43,915 nt of DNA from an uncultured Collinsella sp. (GTDB lineage: Bacteria; Actinomycetota; Coriobacteriia; Coriobacteriales; Coriobacteriaceae). Below the pieces are notes generated by a model. That model was not told the DNA's origin. It did not search any database and worked only from the letters and a program-made list of their open reading frames with translations. The stretch's first letter is position 1. The number at the start of each line of letters is the position of its first letter. Below, one piece after another: positions 1-8,595 of the stretch. The DNA lies in the NCBI GenBank assembly GCA_937989875.1, contig CALKBO010000043.1, forward strand, positions 1 to 43,915, in the 5' to 3' direction. Both the position numbers and the translations under genes were made by a program.

Positions 1-55
1 AGCTGCGGAAACGCGGGGTCCGTTCAGGCTGTTGCGTTGAGATTGAAAATCAACC
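1..55. repeat. Left arm of a 55-bp inverted repeat (partner 43489-43543)
   Basis: Bases 1-55 are the exact reverse complement of 43489-43543. This arm starts at the first base of the window, so its true length cannot be seen. Two readings are open: two inverted copies of a multicopy element, or a contig that broke at a repeat. Confidence 0.9.
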
Positions 56-262
56 TTGTGGAATTCGGAGGCTTTGTCATATCCATTTCAAAAGAGTCTG
101 CTGCCGCGATTTGGCTGTCGACTAATGCAAGGCCATTGCGGTATCGAGCTATGGAAAGACGCCTGCGGAATTGTCCTACCGATAAGCGGACAAGCCTCCA
201 GCTGGTGACTTCGCCGTGGTAAGGTAAGCCGAATTGTTTCCAGGCTGTTTCGGGGGAGTGGA
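56..262. other. Intergenic stretch, no gene recognised
   Basis: No reading frame here looks coding. A small dyad is visible, TTGTCC (171-176) and GGACAA (188-193) with an 11-nt loop, ahead of the transporter gene. It is too short to assign a role. Confidence 0.5.
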
Positions 263-1285
263 ATGAGCAAAGAGTGTGTCGAGCAGGTCGAAGGCGCAGG
301 GGCTTCGGTGCCGATGACCGATATATCGAACATTGATGTGCCCGAGGGCACCGACGAGCTCAGCCGTAGCACCCGCCGCGCCTGGCGCGAGCGCCTGAAC
401 AGCGCTTCGACGCGCAAGATGATCACGGGCGTCTTGGCTACGCTGGTGGGCGGTTCGTTTTGGGGCTTCTCGGGCACCAGCGCGAGCTTTTTGTTCGATA
501 CCTACCACGTCGATACCTTGTGGCTTATGAGCGTGCGTCAGATTCTCGCCGGTCTACTCTTTATGACCGTGGTTGTTACGCGCGACCGCGAGCGCCTGAT
601 TAAGCTCTGGACCACACCCGCCGATCGCAAGCAGCTGCTGCTCTTTACCGCCTTTGGCCTGCTGTTCAACCAGTTTTGCTATCTTTCGGCCGTGCGCCTG
701 ACGAACGCCGGAACCGCGACGGTGCTCCAGTGCCTGCAGCTCGTTATCATCATGGGCTACACCTGCGCGATCGATCGCCGCATGCCGCGTACTCGCGAAG
801 TCATCGGCATTGGACTGGCTCTGGGTGGAACCTTTTTAATCGCCACCGGCGGCGACCCCACCAGCCTGAATATCTCGCCGCTTGGCCTGGCAGCAGGTCT
901 TATGTGTGCGGTCAGCGCCGCGTGTATGGCGGTGATTCCCGCCAAGATCCTGCCCGAATACGGCAGCCCCATCGTCACGGGCTCGGCAATGCTCACGGCG
1001 GGCGTGATCTCATGTGTCTTCGTGCAGCCCTGGGCGCATATGCCGGCACTCGACGCTGCCGGCGTCGAGGCGCTCGCGGTGTTCGTGGTTATCGGCTCGT
1101 TTTTTGCTTACATGCTCTATATGCAGGGCGTTAAGGACATCGGCTCGGTGCGTGCGAGTCTCATCGGAACCGTGGAGCCCGTCTCGGCGACCATCACCAG
1201 CGCCGTTATGCTGGGCACGGTGTTTTTGCCGACCGACCTTATCGGCTTTGTCATGATCATCGTGATGATGTTCCTCACGGTGTAG
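263..1285 (+). CDS. EamA-family (DMT) transporter
   Basis: This is a 340-aa multi-pass membrane protein of the drug/metabolite transporter superfamily. After a hydrophilic N-terminal tail of about 50 residues come two EamA repeats (about 55-190 and 205-338), together about ten membrane helices. Sequences such as GGSFWGFSGTSASFLF in helix 1 and the repeat-2 segment GSVRASLIGTVEPVSA are typical of the family, whose members export amino acids, metabolites or drugs across the cytoplasmic membrane. The substrate cannot be read from sequence. The ATG follows GGGGGAG (252-258) at 4 nt. The protein ends almost at the end of the last helix, without a cytoplasmic tail. It appears to be transcribed alone. 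Confidence 0.85.
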   Translation: MSKECVEQVEGAGASVPMTDISNIDVPEGTDELSRSTRRAWRERLNSASTRKMITGVLATLVGGSFWGFSGTSASFLFDTYHVDTLWLMSVRQILAGLLFMTVVVTRDRERLIKLWTTPADRKQLLLFTAFGLLFNQFCYLSAVRLTNAGTATVLQCLQLVIIMGYTCAIDRRMPRTREVIGIGLALGGTFLIATGGDPTSLNISPLGLAAGLMCAVSAACMAVIPAKILPEYGSPIVTGSAMLTAGVISCVFVQPWAHMPALDAAGVEALAVFVVIGSFFAYMLYMQGVKDIGSVRASLIGTVEPVSATITSAVMLGTVFLPTDLIGFVMIIVMMFLTV

Positions 1286-1434
1286 CTGGCGCCGCCACCA
1301 AGACAGAAAAGGTGTTGTGCCGCATTTTCGCCAATTGATGTCCGTGTCTGGAGTTTAGCTGTCGATGCTCAAAATGCCATAAACTAGTAACGTTATGGAC
1401 TTTTTCATTGCGACTCAATTGCGAGGATTTCTTT

Positions 1435-3747
1435 ATGGCTGGTAATCACTTTAAGGGTAGCGATAGCGGCCGCCCTGCAGTTCCGCCGCGTCCGAACGGG
1501 GCTGGTAAGGCCGGCACGCCGGGCGGCGCTGGACAGGGCGGTTCCGGTAAGCGCGTGTCCCCGGGCGAGACGGCGATGTTTACCGCTCTGTACGAGCAGT
1601 CTCAAAAGGCAAAAAAGACCGGCCGTGCAAGAGGGAATGTCTTTGCGGGCGGTGCAACCTCCACGTCGCAGCCGAGCGGGGCTCCTTCGGTACCCGCGAA
1701 CAACGCAGGTGCTGCCAACGCCGCGAATGGCGCCGGCAACGTTAATGCCGGCAAGGCCGCCAACAATACTCCCTCTGCCGGTGGCGCGGGGCTTACGGGT
1801 AACCTTGGCACGATTTACACCGGCGCCTCCGAGACTGGCACGTTCGCCCGCCTGGATGATAGCGGTGCCGAGTTTGCGGGCTCGGGTTCCAAGGAAGATT
1901 ATTACGATTTTGGCTTGAACTACGGTAGCGACGCTTCGTCGAGTTCGACCTCTGACGGTCTGGTCCGTCATCGCCATCGCAAGGGCGAGCGCAAAAAGCG
2001 TCACACCGGCGCCATTATTGCCGCTGTAGTCGCGGTGCTTCTCGTTGCGCTTGGCGCAAGCGGCTTTATGCTGCTTAACTCGGCAAAGACCGTAAAGAGC
2101 GAAGCGAAGGAGGCTGTCGAGATCGTCGGTGGCCTTAAGGACAAAGTCACGTCGGGCGATTTTTCGACGCTGCCTGACGACGCGAAGAAGATCGATGAGC
2201 TCTGTAACAGCATGAAGGCGGAGACCTCGAGCCCGCTGTGGACGGCGGCATCGTTTATCCCGGTGTATGGCAGTGACATCAATGCAGCCCGCACCATGAT
2301 TGATGCCCTGTCCGATGTCTCGAGCAACGCGCTGGTTCCCATGGCCGACAACCTTTCGCAGGCCACACCCGGCAAGCTGTTCCAGGACGGCATGATTAAC
2401 GTGTCCGCACTGCAGGCCGTTGCCGATTCGCTTTCCGATAGCTCCAAGGTGTTCAAGAGCGCCAACGAGAAGATCCAGGGTATTGGCGATACTCATATTT
2501 CCCAGGTGACCGAGCTGGTCGATAAGGCCAAGGACGGCTTTGCCACCCTCAACGGCGCGGTTGACGCGGCGGAGAAGGTCGCCCCCGTCCTTCCCCAGAT
2601 GCTCGGTGCCAACGGCCAGACGCGCAACTACCTTATGTACGCCATGAACAACGTCGAGATTCGTGCCTGCGGCGGCTTTGGCGGTTCGCAGGGCCTGATT
2701 TCGGTCACCGACGGCCAGATGTCGATTGGCGAGTTTGTTCCCCGCATTGGGCTCAGTGAGGATGAGGCAGTCGAGAGCGTCGACGAAGAGGATGAGGCGC
2801 TGTTCGGCAACCACAGTAACCTGTACAACTCGGGCAATACCTATTCGCCTGATTGGCCCCGCAACTCGCAGCGTGTCGCCGCGCTGTGGAAGTCCCAGTA
2901 TGGACAGGACGTTGATGGCGTCATCGGTATCGACCCGGTGTTCCTGCAGTATCTGCTGGGCCTGGTCGGTAATGTCTCGCTGCCCGACGGAACGGTTGTC
3001 GACGGCACCAACGCCGCAAAGGTCCTCATGCACGATGTGTACTGGAACTATCCGGTCGAGGAGTCGGACGGCATCTTTGCATCCGTCGCCAGCGCTGCCT
3101 TCGACAAGATCCTTGGCGGTATCGGCGATGTCGATGTTACGAAGCTTGTCAGCGCCGTTGAGCGCGGTGCCGAAGAGGGCCGCCTGATCGCGTGGATGAG
3201 AAACGATGATGAGCAGAATGCCATCAAAGAGACGGGCATTGACGCTTCGCTGCCCGATCCGGATGATCCGAGTGCCGATCCCGTTGCCGGCGTTTACTTT
3301 AACAACCTGAGCTTCTCCAAGCTCGACTGGTATCTGAACGCCGACACGCAGATTGGCCAGGGCGTGAAGAACGGCGACGGCGCTTGCTCGTATCGCATCA
3401 CCGTTACCCTGACGAACATCATGACGCAGGAGGAGGCTGGCAAGCTGCCCGACTACGTTGCGGCGAGCGCACCCGATGCCGCGCGTGACGACGAGCGTCT
3501 GAATGTCTCGTTGTTTGCCCCGACGGGTGGCAACATCAGTGACCTTACGGTTGAGGGTACCCAGTTTGGTCTTGGTGCCGCTACGTGGCATGGAATCCCC
3601 TTCTATTCGGGCACCGTTGACCTGCATGCTGGCGAGACGACGACGATCACGTATACGCTGACCACGTCGGCCGAGGCGGGGGACAAGCCGCTTACGCTGC
3701 GTCAGACTCCTACATGCCAGGCGGCTCGCGACAGCGCGTCGGCGTAG
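1435..3747 (+). CDS. DUF4012 domain-containing membrane protein
   Basis: This is a 770-aa protein from the ATG at 1435, which follows GAGG (1423-1426) at a good distance; an upstream in-frame TTG at 1408 lacks a ribosome binding site. Residues 1-180 are low-complexity and rich in Gly, Ala, Asn and Ser. A very basic stretch (HRHRKGERKKRH) then precedes one transmembrane helix at about residues 192-214. The large remainder is extracytoplasmic and carries the DUF4012 signature around residues 395-425 (NYLMYAMNNVEIRACGGFGG). The family is common in actinobacteria and often found near envelope or polysaccharide genes; its biochemical role is unknown. A terminator follows, and glmM lies next. Confidence 0.85.
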   Translation: MAGNHFKGSDSGRPAVPPRPNGAGKAGTPGGAGQGGSGKRVSPGETAMFTALYEQSQKAKKTGRARGNVFAGGATSTSQPSGAPSVPANNAGAANAANGAGNVNAGKAANNTPSAGGAGLTGNLGTIYTGASETGTFARLDDSGAEFAGSGSKEDYYDFGLNYGSDASSSSTSDGLVRHRHRKGERKKRHTGAIIAAVVAVLLVALGASGFMLLNSAKTVKSEAKEAVEIVGGLKDKVTSGDFSTLPDDAKKIDELCNSMKAETSSPLWTAASFIPVYGSDINAARTMIDALSDVSSNALVPMADNLSQATPGKLFQDGMINVSALQAVADSLSDSSKVFKSANEKIQGIGDTHISQVTELVDKAKDGFATLNGAVDAAEKVAPVLPQMLGANGQTRNYLMYAMNNVEIRACGGFGGSQGLISVTDGQMSIGEFVPRIGLSEDEAVESVDEEDEALFGNHSNLYNSGNTYSPDWPRNSQRVAALWKSQYGQDVDGVIGIDPVFLQYLLGLVGNVSLPDGTVVDGTNAAKVLMHDVYWNYPVEESDGIFASVASAAFDKILGGIGDVDVTKLVSAVERGAEEGRLIAWMRNDDEQNAIKETGIDASLPDPDDPSADPVAGVYFNNLSFSKLDWYLNADTQIGQGVKNGDGACSYRITVTLTNIMTQEEAGKLPDYVAASAPDAARDDERLNVSLFAPTGGNISDLTVEGTQFGLGAATWHGIPFYSGTVDLHAGETTTITYTLTTSAEAGDKPLTLRQTPTCQAARDSASA

Positions 3748-3784
3748 GGTTTTTCTGGTAGCGCAGATAATCGAGTACCATTTT

Positions 3785-3817
3785 GGGGCGGACAGGCAAT
3801 CTGTTCGCCCCTATTTT
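3785..3817 (+). terminator. Rho-independent terminator after the DUF4012 gene
   Basis: An 11-bp stem (GGGGCGGACAG with CTGTTCGCCCC, one G-U pair) with the 5-nt loop gcaat is followed by a short T-rich run. It lies just ahead of the glmM ribosome binding site, so glmM transcription must start nearby or come from read-through. Confidence 0.7.
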
Positions 3818-3830
3818 GTAAGGAGAGCGC

Positions 3831-5162
3831 ATGAAGTACTTTGGCACCGACGGCTTTCGCGGTGAGGCCAACGTTGGGCTGACGGTAGAGCACGCTTATA
3901 AGATTGGCCGTTTTGTGGGCTGGTATTACGGCGCCAACCGCGAGCGCAAGGCGCGCGTCATCGTGGGCAAGGATACGCGTCGCTCGAGCTATATGTTCGA
4001 GGCGGCGCTGGTGAGCGGCCTGGTCGCGAGCGGCGCGGACGCCTATATGCTGCACGTGATCCCCACTCCGGGCGTGGCGCATCAGACCGTGGAGGGCTGC
4101 TTCGATTGCGGCATCATGATCAGTGCGAGCCACAACCCGTTTTGCGATAACGGCATTAAGCTCGTCAACAGCGACGGCTTTAAGATGGACGAGGACGTGC
4201 TGGAGCTCATCGAGGACTACATCGATGGCAAGAGCGAGGTGCCGCTGGCAACGGGCAACCACATCGGCGCCACGGTGGACTACATGCAGGGTCGCAACCG
4301 CTACATTGCTTCGCTCATTGCAAGTGCGAACTTTTCGCTGCAGGGCGTCAAGATCGGCATCGACTGCGCCAATGGCTCGGCTTCTTCGGTGGCCAAGCCG
4401 GTGTTTGACGCGCTCGGTGCCGACGTGCGCGTGATCAATGCCGCGCCCGATGGCTTTAACATCAACGTCGATTGCGGCTCCACGCATATGGAGCGCCTGC
4501 AGCGCCATGTGGTGGAGCAGGGCCTGGACGTCGGTTTTGCCTACGATGGCGATGCCGACCGCTGCCTGGCCGTGGATGAGCGCGGTCGCGTGGTAGACGG
4601 CGACCAGATCCTGTACGTGTGCGGCGTGTATCTGAACAAGCACGGTCGCCTTTCGGGCGGTACCGTGGTGCCGACGATCGCCAGCAACTTTGGCCTGATC
4701 AAGTCGTTGGAGCTTGCCGGTCTGAGCGCCGTGACCAGCGGCGTGGGCGACCGTCACGTGTATGCCAAGATGCGCGAGGGCGGCTACAGCCTGGGCGGCG
4801 AGCAGACGGGCCATACGATCTTTGGCGATATCGAGCGCACGGGCGACGGCATTATGACCTCGCTGCGCGTGATGGAAGTGATTCGTGCCGAGCGCGAGAC
4901 ACTCTCGCAGCTCACGGCTCCGTGCAAGCTGCTGCCGCAGGCGCAGGTGGCCGTGCACGTGGCGGACAAGGACGCCGCGCTCGAGAATATGGGTGTGCAG
5001 AACGCCATCGCCGAGGCCGAGGCTGCACTGGCAGGCGAGGGCCGCGTGCTCGTGCGCAAGAGCGGAACCGAGTCGGTTATCCGCGTGCTGGCCGAGGCGC
5101 CCGACCAAGCATCCGCCGATGCCGCCATGAAGCGCATCGCAAGTGCTCTGGAAGCCCTTTAG
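3831..5162 (+). CDS. glmM: Phosphoglucosamine mutase GlmM
   Basis: This 443-aa cytoplasmic enzyme interconverts glucosamine-6-phosphate and glucosamine-1-phosphate, the step before UDP-GlcNAc for peptidoglycan. The N-terminal substrate loop FGTDGFRG is at residues 3-10. The catalytic phosphoserine loop ISASHNP is at about 96-102, the Mg2+-binding loop DGDADR at about 239-244, and the C-terminal phosphate-binding loop RKSGTES at about 408-414. Length is usual for the family. The ATG sits right after AGGAGAG (3821-3827). SASHNP rather than TASHNP, together with the overall length, favours GlmM over phosphomannomutase or phosphoglucomutase. Confidence 0.95.
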   Translation: MKYFGTDGFRGEANVGLTVEHAYKIGRFVGWYYGANRERKARVIVGKDTRRSSYMFEAALVSGLVASGADAYMLHVIPTPGVAHQTVEGCFDCGIMISASHNPFCDNGIKLVNSDGFKMDEDVLELIEDYIDGKSEVPLATGNHIGATVDYMQGRNRYIASLIASANFSLQGVKIGIDCANGSASSVAKPVFDALGADVRVINAAPDGFNINVDCGSTHMERLQRHVVEQGLDVGFAYDGDADRCLAVDERGRVVDGDQILYVCGVYLNKHGRLSGGTVVPTIASNFGLIKSLELAGLSAVTSGVGDRHVYAKMREGGYSLGGEQTGHTIFGDIERTGDGIMTSLRVMEVIRAERETLSQLTAPCKLLPQAQVAVHVADKDAALENMGVQNAIAEAEAALAGEGRVLVRKSGTESVIRVLAEAPDQASADAAMKRIASALEAL

Positions 5163-5188
5163 TTATGCGGTTTTACCAAACCGCGTAA
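5163..5188. terminator. Hairpin directly after glmM
   Basis: TTATGCGGTTT (5163-5173) pairs with AAACCGCGTAA (5178-5188) around a 4-nt loop, immediately after the glmM stop. There is no T tract, so it is a weak terminator on its own. Confidence 0.45.
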
Positions 5189-5202
5189 CGGCTCGACGCT
5201 GC

Positions 5203-5301
5203 AAACGGCCCCAAGCGGCAATCTGACGTTCAATTTCAAGGGCGCGACCAGAAGGTCAGCGCCCTTTCACTTCGCGTCACCTTGCTCGCTTGGGGCCGTT
5301 T
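5203..5301. repeat. Nested palindrome between convergent genes
   Basis: Outer arms AAACGGCCCCAAGCG (5203-5217) and CGCTTGGGGCCGTTT (5287-5301) are perfect complements. Inside is a second hairpin, AAGGGCGC-GACC (5238-5249) pairing with GGTC-A-GCGCCCTT (5254-5266). T runs follow on the plus strand (CCGTTTT) and, read the other way, on the minus strand, so it can act as a bidirectional terminator for glmM and the carboxypeptidase gene. Confidence 0.7.
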
Positions 5302-5367
5302 TCGCTGACGTTACCAGAACATCGGCGCCAACATGGTTGGCGTTGGCGATGGCGTGTTGCTTAAGCT

Positions 5368-6951
5368 TTACAGCTCGTACAGCGTGGTGAACTTGTCCTG
5401 CAGGTAGCTGCAGTAGTAGCGGGCGTCAAAGTCCATGCCGCAGGCGCCCTTGATGAGTTCCGGCGCGTCCTTGGCGCGGCCCCACTGCCAAATGTGCTTG
5501 CCCAGCCAGGCACGGACGGGCGCCAGATCGCCGCTCGCACAGGCACCAGTAAGGTCGACGCCGTCGCGGCACATGGCCGGCACGAACATGGCGTCGTAGG
5601 CGCTGCCCAGCGCATAGGTGGGGAAGTAGCCAAACGAGCCACCGCTCCAGTGCGTATCCTGCAGGCAGCCGCGCGTGTCGTCGGGAACGGGAATGCCCAG
5701 GTACTCGTCCATAAAGCGGTTCCAAAGCGCGGGGATGTCCTTGGCCGTGGCCTCGCCGGCAAACAGCATGCGCTCGATCTCGTAGCGCACCATAACGTGC
5801 AGCGGATAGGTGAGCTCGTCCGCCTCGGTGCGGATCAACGACGGCTGCGCGATGTTCACGGCGCGGTAGAGCGTGTCCTCGTCCACGCTGCCGTAAACCT
5901 CGGGCGCGTGACGGCGCAGCACCTCGAGCAGCGGTCCCATAAAGGCGCGGCTGCGACCCACGGTGTTCTCGAAAAATCGGCTCTGGCTCTCGTGGATGCC
6001 CATGGAGGTGCCGCCCTCAAGACAGGTGCGCGCATAGGCGGGATTGACGCCCAGCTCGTACATGGCGTGTCCCGCCTCGTGGATGATGCTGAAGACGTTG
6101 GAGATACAGTCGTTCTCGTAGATGTGCGTCGCGATGCGCGCGTCGCCCACGGCAAAGCCCTCGCTAAACGGGTGCTCGGTAAAGGCAAGCGTGGTGTCGT
6201 TCAGGTCTAGGCCGACGAGCTTCATAAGGTCGAAGCTCATGGCGCGCTGGGCGGCCTCGGGCACGCGGGCGTGTAAAAAGTCGGCATCGGGCTGCTGGCC
6301 GCGCTCGCCGATGGCGTGCACGAGCGGCACGACCGTCGCCTTGACCTCATCGCAAAACGCATCGAAGCTCTTGGCGGAAAGGCCGCGCTCGTACTGGTCG
6401 AGCCAAACGTCGTATGGGTCGCGCTTGGGGTCCATGAGCTCTGCCTGATGCTTAAGTTGGGCGACGATTCTATCCACATAGGGCTCAAAGCTCGCCCAGT
6501 CGTTGGCCGTCTTGGCTTTGTGCCACACGGCGTCGGCCTCGCAGGTGAGCCTGGTCCAGGCCTCGGCCTCCTCGGTAGGAATAACGCTTGCCTCGCGCTG
6601 GTCGCGGCCGAGCACGCGGATCTCGTCGAGCAGCTGCGGGTCGTCTACGTGTCCGCCTGCAACCGTCTCGCGCGCTAACGAGCGTACGAGCTCAACGGAC
6701 TTCTCGCTGGTCAGTAGCTTGTGATGTTCGCCGGCAAGCGTGCCCATGGCGTCGGCACGGGCGGCAGCGCCGTTGGCAGGAGCAATCGTCGCTCCATCGA
6801 ACTCGGCAATCTTGAGCAGGTACTCGCGAGTCCACAGCTTGCCCTCGAGTTTGCGGAACTTTTTGACGGCCTTGTCGACTTTAGCAGCCTTGACGCCCTT
6901 GGCAGCCTTTGCCACGGCGGCCTTGGCCTTCTTATCGAGTTTCTTTCCCAT
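5368..6951 (-). CDS. Metallocarboxypeptidase, peptidase family M32
   Basis: This 527-aa protein is a zinc carboxypeptidase of family M32 (Taq carboxypeptidase type), which removes C-terminal residues from peptides in the cytoplasm. The zinc motif HEAGHAMYE lies at about residue 290, and the downstream family motif GIHESQSRFFEN, with the third metal ligand, at about 317. The first 35 residues are very rich in Lys and Ala and look like an extension ahead of the domain. There is no signal peptide. The start at 6951 has AAGGA upstream on the minus strand. It is a single-gene unit, convergent with glmM and divergent from the pheST leader. Confidence 0.93.
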   Translation of the reverse strand: MGKKLDKKAKAAVAKAAKGVKAAKVDKAVKKFRKLEGKLWTREYLLKIAEFDGATIAPANGAAARADAMGTLAGEHHKLLTSEKSVELVRSLARETVAGGHVDDPQLLDEIRVLGRDQREASVIPTEEAEAWTRLTCEADAVWHKAKTANDWASFEPYVDRIVAQLKHQAELMDPKRDPYDVWLDQYERGLSAKSFDAFCDEVKATVVPLVHAIGERGQQPDADFLHARVPEAAQRAMSFDLMKLVGLDLNDTTLAFTEHPFSEGFAVGDARIATHIYENDCISNVFSIIHEAGHAMYELGVNPAYARTCLEGGTSMGIHESQSRFFENTVGRSRAFMGPLLEVLRRHAPEVYGSVDEDTLYRAVNIAQPSLIRTEADELTYPLHVMVRYEIERMLFAGEATAKDIPALWNRFMDEYLGIPVPDDTRGCLQDTHWSGGSFGYFPTYALGSAYDAMFVPAMCRDGVDLTGACASGDLAPVRAWLGKHIWQWGRAKDAPELIKGACGMDFDARYYCSYLQDKFTTLYEL

Positions 6952-7084
6952 ACCGCATCCTTAATCTCGCAGGCCGAGCGCCGCAGACGGGTGCACGGCC
7001 AGTTTGCACAGCTACCTGCCTTGTACCCAGCGCGAACAAAACGGAACGCGGCGATGCGCTCGCGAAATGTGTTATCCTATAGCC

Positions 7085-7369
7085 CAATGCGTTGACGGAG
7101 AGGGTTTTGCCCGCCGTGTCGCCGGCAAGAGAGGGAAGGTCATGGGCTGCAAGCCTTCCTGCGGTGGCAAGGGCCAAGCGTTCACTCCCGAGCAGCGACC
7201 TCAACGGGCGCGCGGCCGGTGGCAGCGAAGCTCCAGTAGGGAAGCCGTGAGCCTCGCGACAAGGGGCGCAGAGTGGGCACGGCGGGCCAGACATCCGCCG
7301 GGTCAAACAAGGTGGTACCGCGGAATTCAACCGTCCTTGGGCAATGTACATGCCCGAGGGCGGTTTTTT
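7085..7369 (+). promoter_or_regulatory. T-box leader for pheST
   Basis: The conserved T-box core AGGTGGTACCGCG is at 7310-7322, followed by a strong intrinsic terminator. A Stem I-like region upstream contains an AGAGAGG element (near 7127-7133) and the apical hairpin GGAAGG/CCTTCC. The candidate specifier codon is TTC at 7181-7183 (context AGCG-TTC-ACT), which would read uncharged tRNA-Phe(GAA), in agreement with the genes downstream. By family knowledge, uncharged tRNA stabilises the antiterminator and allows transcription of pheST. A possible -10 (TATCCT) is at 7073-7078. Identity is certain; the specifier position is inferred. Confidence 0.9.
7331..7369 (+). terminator. T-box regulated terminator
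   Basis: CCGTCCTTGGGCA (7331-7343) pairs along 13 bp, with two G-U pairs, with TGCCCGAGGGCGG (7351-7363) around a 7-nt loop and is followed by TTTTTT. It is the alternative to the T-box antiterminator. Confidence 0.9.
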
Positions 7370-7455
7370 GTTACCGAACCGGGCCGCGTTTTCGCAACGT
7401 CAGACGGCGGCAGCCGCCTCGGCAAGCGGGGAACGCGAGAGACGAAAGGGAAGAC

Positions 7456-8532
7456 ATGAGTCTGATTGATGATCTGGTCAAACTCGAGGAAGAGGCCAAG
7501 GAGCTCGTCACTAGCGCCGACGACGCCGCCAAGCTCGAGGCTGCGCGCGTTGAGCTGCTCGGTCGCAAAGGCCGTATCACCGGCCTGATGCGCATGATGG
7601 GCAAACTCGCCCCCGAGGATCGTCCCATGATGGGCAAGCGCGCCAACGAGATGCGCCAGCTGATCGAGGGCATGCTCGACGAGCGCACCACCGAGATGAA
7701 GGCCGCCGCCCTCAAGCACGCACTCGAGCACGAGGCCGTCGACATCACGCTGCCGGGCATCCGTCCGCAGATCGGTCACCAGCACCTGATCAAGCAGATC
7801 ATCGAGGAGGCCGAGGACATCTTCTGCGGCATCGGCTACACCGTCGAGTCCGGCCCCATGGTCGATACTTCCTACTACAACTTCACTGCGCTCAACGCCC
7901 CCATGGATCACCCGAGCCGCTCGGCCCGCGATACCTTCTACGTGGTCGATAACAACCCCGGCAGCGTCGCGCACCCCGAGGCTCACGCCCATGGCGAGTC
8001 CGACGTGCTGCTGCGCACCCAGACCTCGGGCGTACAGATCCACACCATGGAGTCGCAGAAGCCGCCCATCTACATGATCTGCCCGGGCACCGTCTACCGT
8101 CCCGATACGGCCGACGCCTGCCACCTGCCGCAGTTCAACCAGATCGAGGGCCTGGTCGTCGACGAGGGTATCACCTTTGGCGACCTGAAGGGCACGCTCG
8201 ACTACTTTGTTAAGTGCATGTTTGGCGAGGACCGCAAGACGCGCTACCGTCCGCACTTCTTCCCCTTCACCGAGCCTAGCTGCGAGGTGGACGTGAGCTG
8301 CCACGTCTGCGGCGGCAAGGGCTGCAACTTCTGCAAGCACAGCGGCTGGATCGAGATCCTGGGCTGCGGCATGGTCGACCCCAACGTCCTGATCAACTGC
8401 GGCATCGACCCCGAGAAGTACACCGGCTTCGCCTTTGGTATTGGCGCCGAGCGCGTCGCGGCACTGCGCTACGACCTGCCCGACCTGCGAACGTTGATGA
8501 CTGGTGACATGAGGTTCTTGAACCAGTTCTAG
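7456..8532 (+). CDS. pheS: Phenylalanine--tRNA ligase alpha subunit
   Basis: This 358-aa catalytic subunit of the alpha2-beta2 enzyme attaches Phe to tRNA-Phe. The ATG at 7456 follows GAAAGGGA (7444-7451); an open frame reaches back into the T-box but is not used. The N-terminal coiled-coil arm (about 1-90) is followed by the class II catalytic core, with VHTQTSGVQIHTM-like motif 2 sequence near residues 190-205 and the motif 3 region GFAFGIGAERVAAL near 325-340. A Cys-rich segment CHVCGGKGCNFC (about 281-292) lies in the core. It is co-transcribed with pheT 63 bp downstream under the T-box. Confidence 0.96.
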   Translation: MSLIDDLVKLEEEAKELVTSADDAAKLEAARVELLGRKGRITGLMRMMGKLAPEDRPMMGKRANEMRQLIEGMLDERTTEMKAAALKHALEHEAVDITLPGIRPQIGHQHLIKQIIEEAEDIFCGIGYTVESGPMVDTSYYNFTALNAPMDHPSRSARDTFYVVDNNPGSVAHPEAHAHGESDVLLRTQTSGVQIHTMESQKPPIYMICPGTVYRPDTADACHLPQFNQIEGLVVDEGITFGDLKGTLDYFVKCMFGEDRKTRYRPHFFPFTEPSCEVDVSCHVCGGKGCNFCKHSGWIEILGCGMVDPNVLINCGIDPEKYTGFAFGIGAERVAALRYDLPDLRTLMTGDMRFLNQF

Positions 8533-8595
8533 AACGCTTTCTTCTTAGTTGCAGTTTCCGGCTCAAAGCCGCATTTATGAAAGGAGACCAGTTAG

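Noticed and set aside
37..222. 61-aa plus-strand frame at the left edge
   Set aside because: It begins inside the inverted repeat, has no ribosome site and no recognisable sequence.
1405..3627. 740-aa minus-strand frame over the DUF4012 gene
   Set aside because: It is a shadow of a GC-rich gene with strong third-position bias; the plus-strand protein has clear family motifs and a ribosome binding site.
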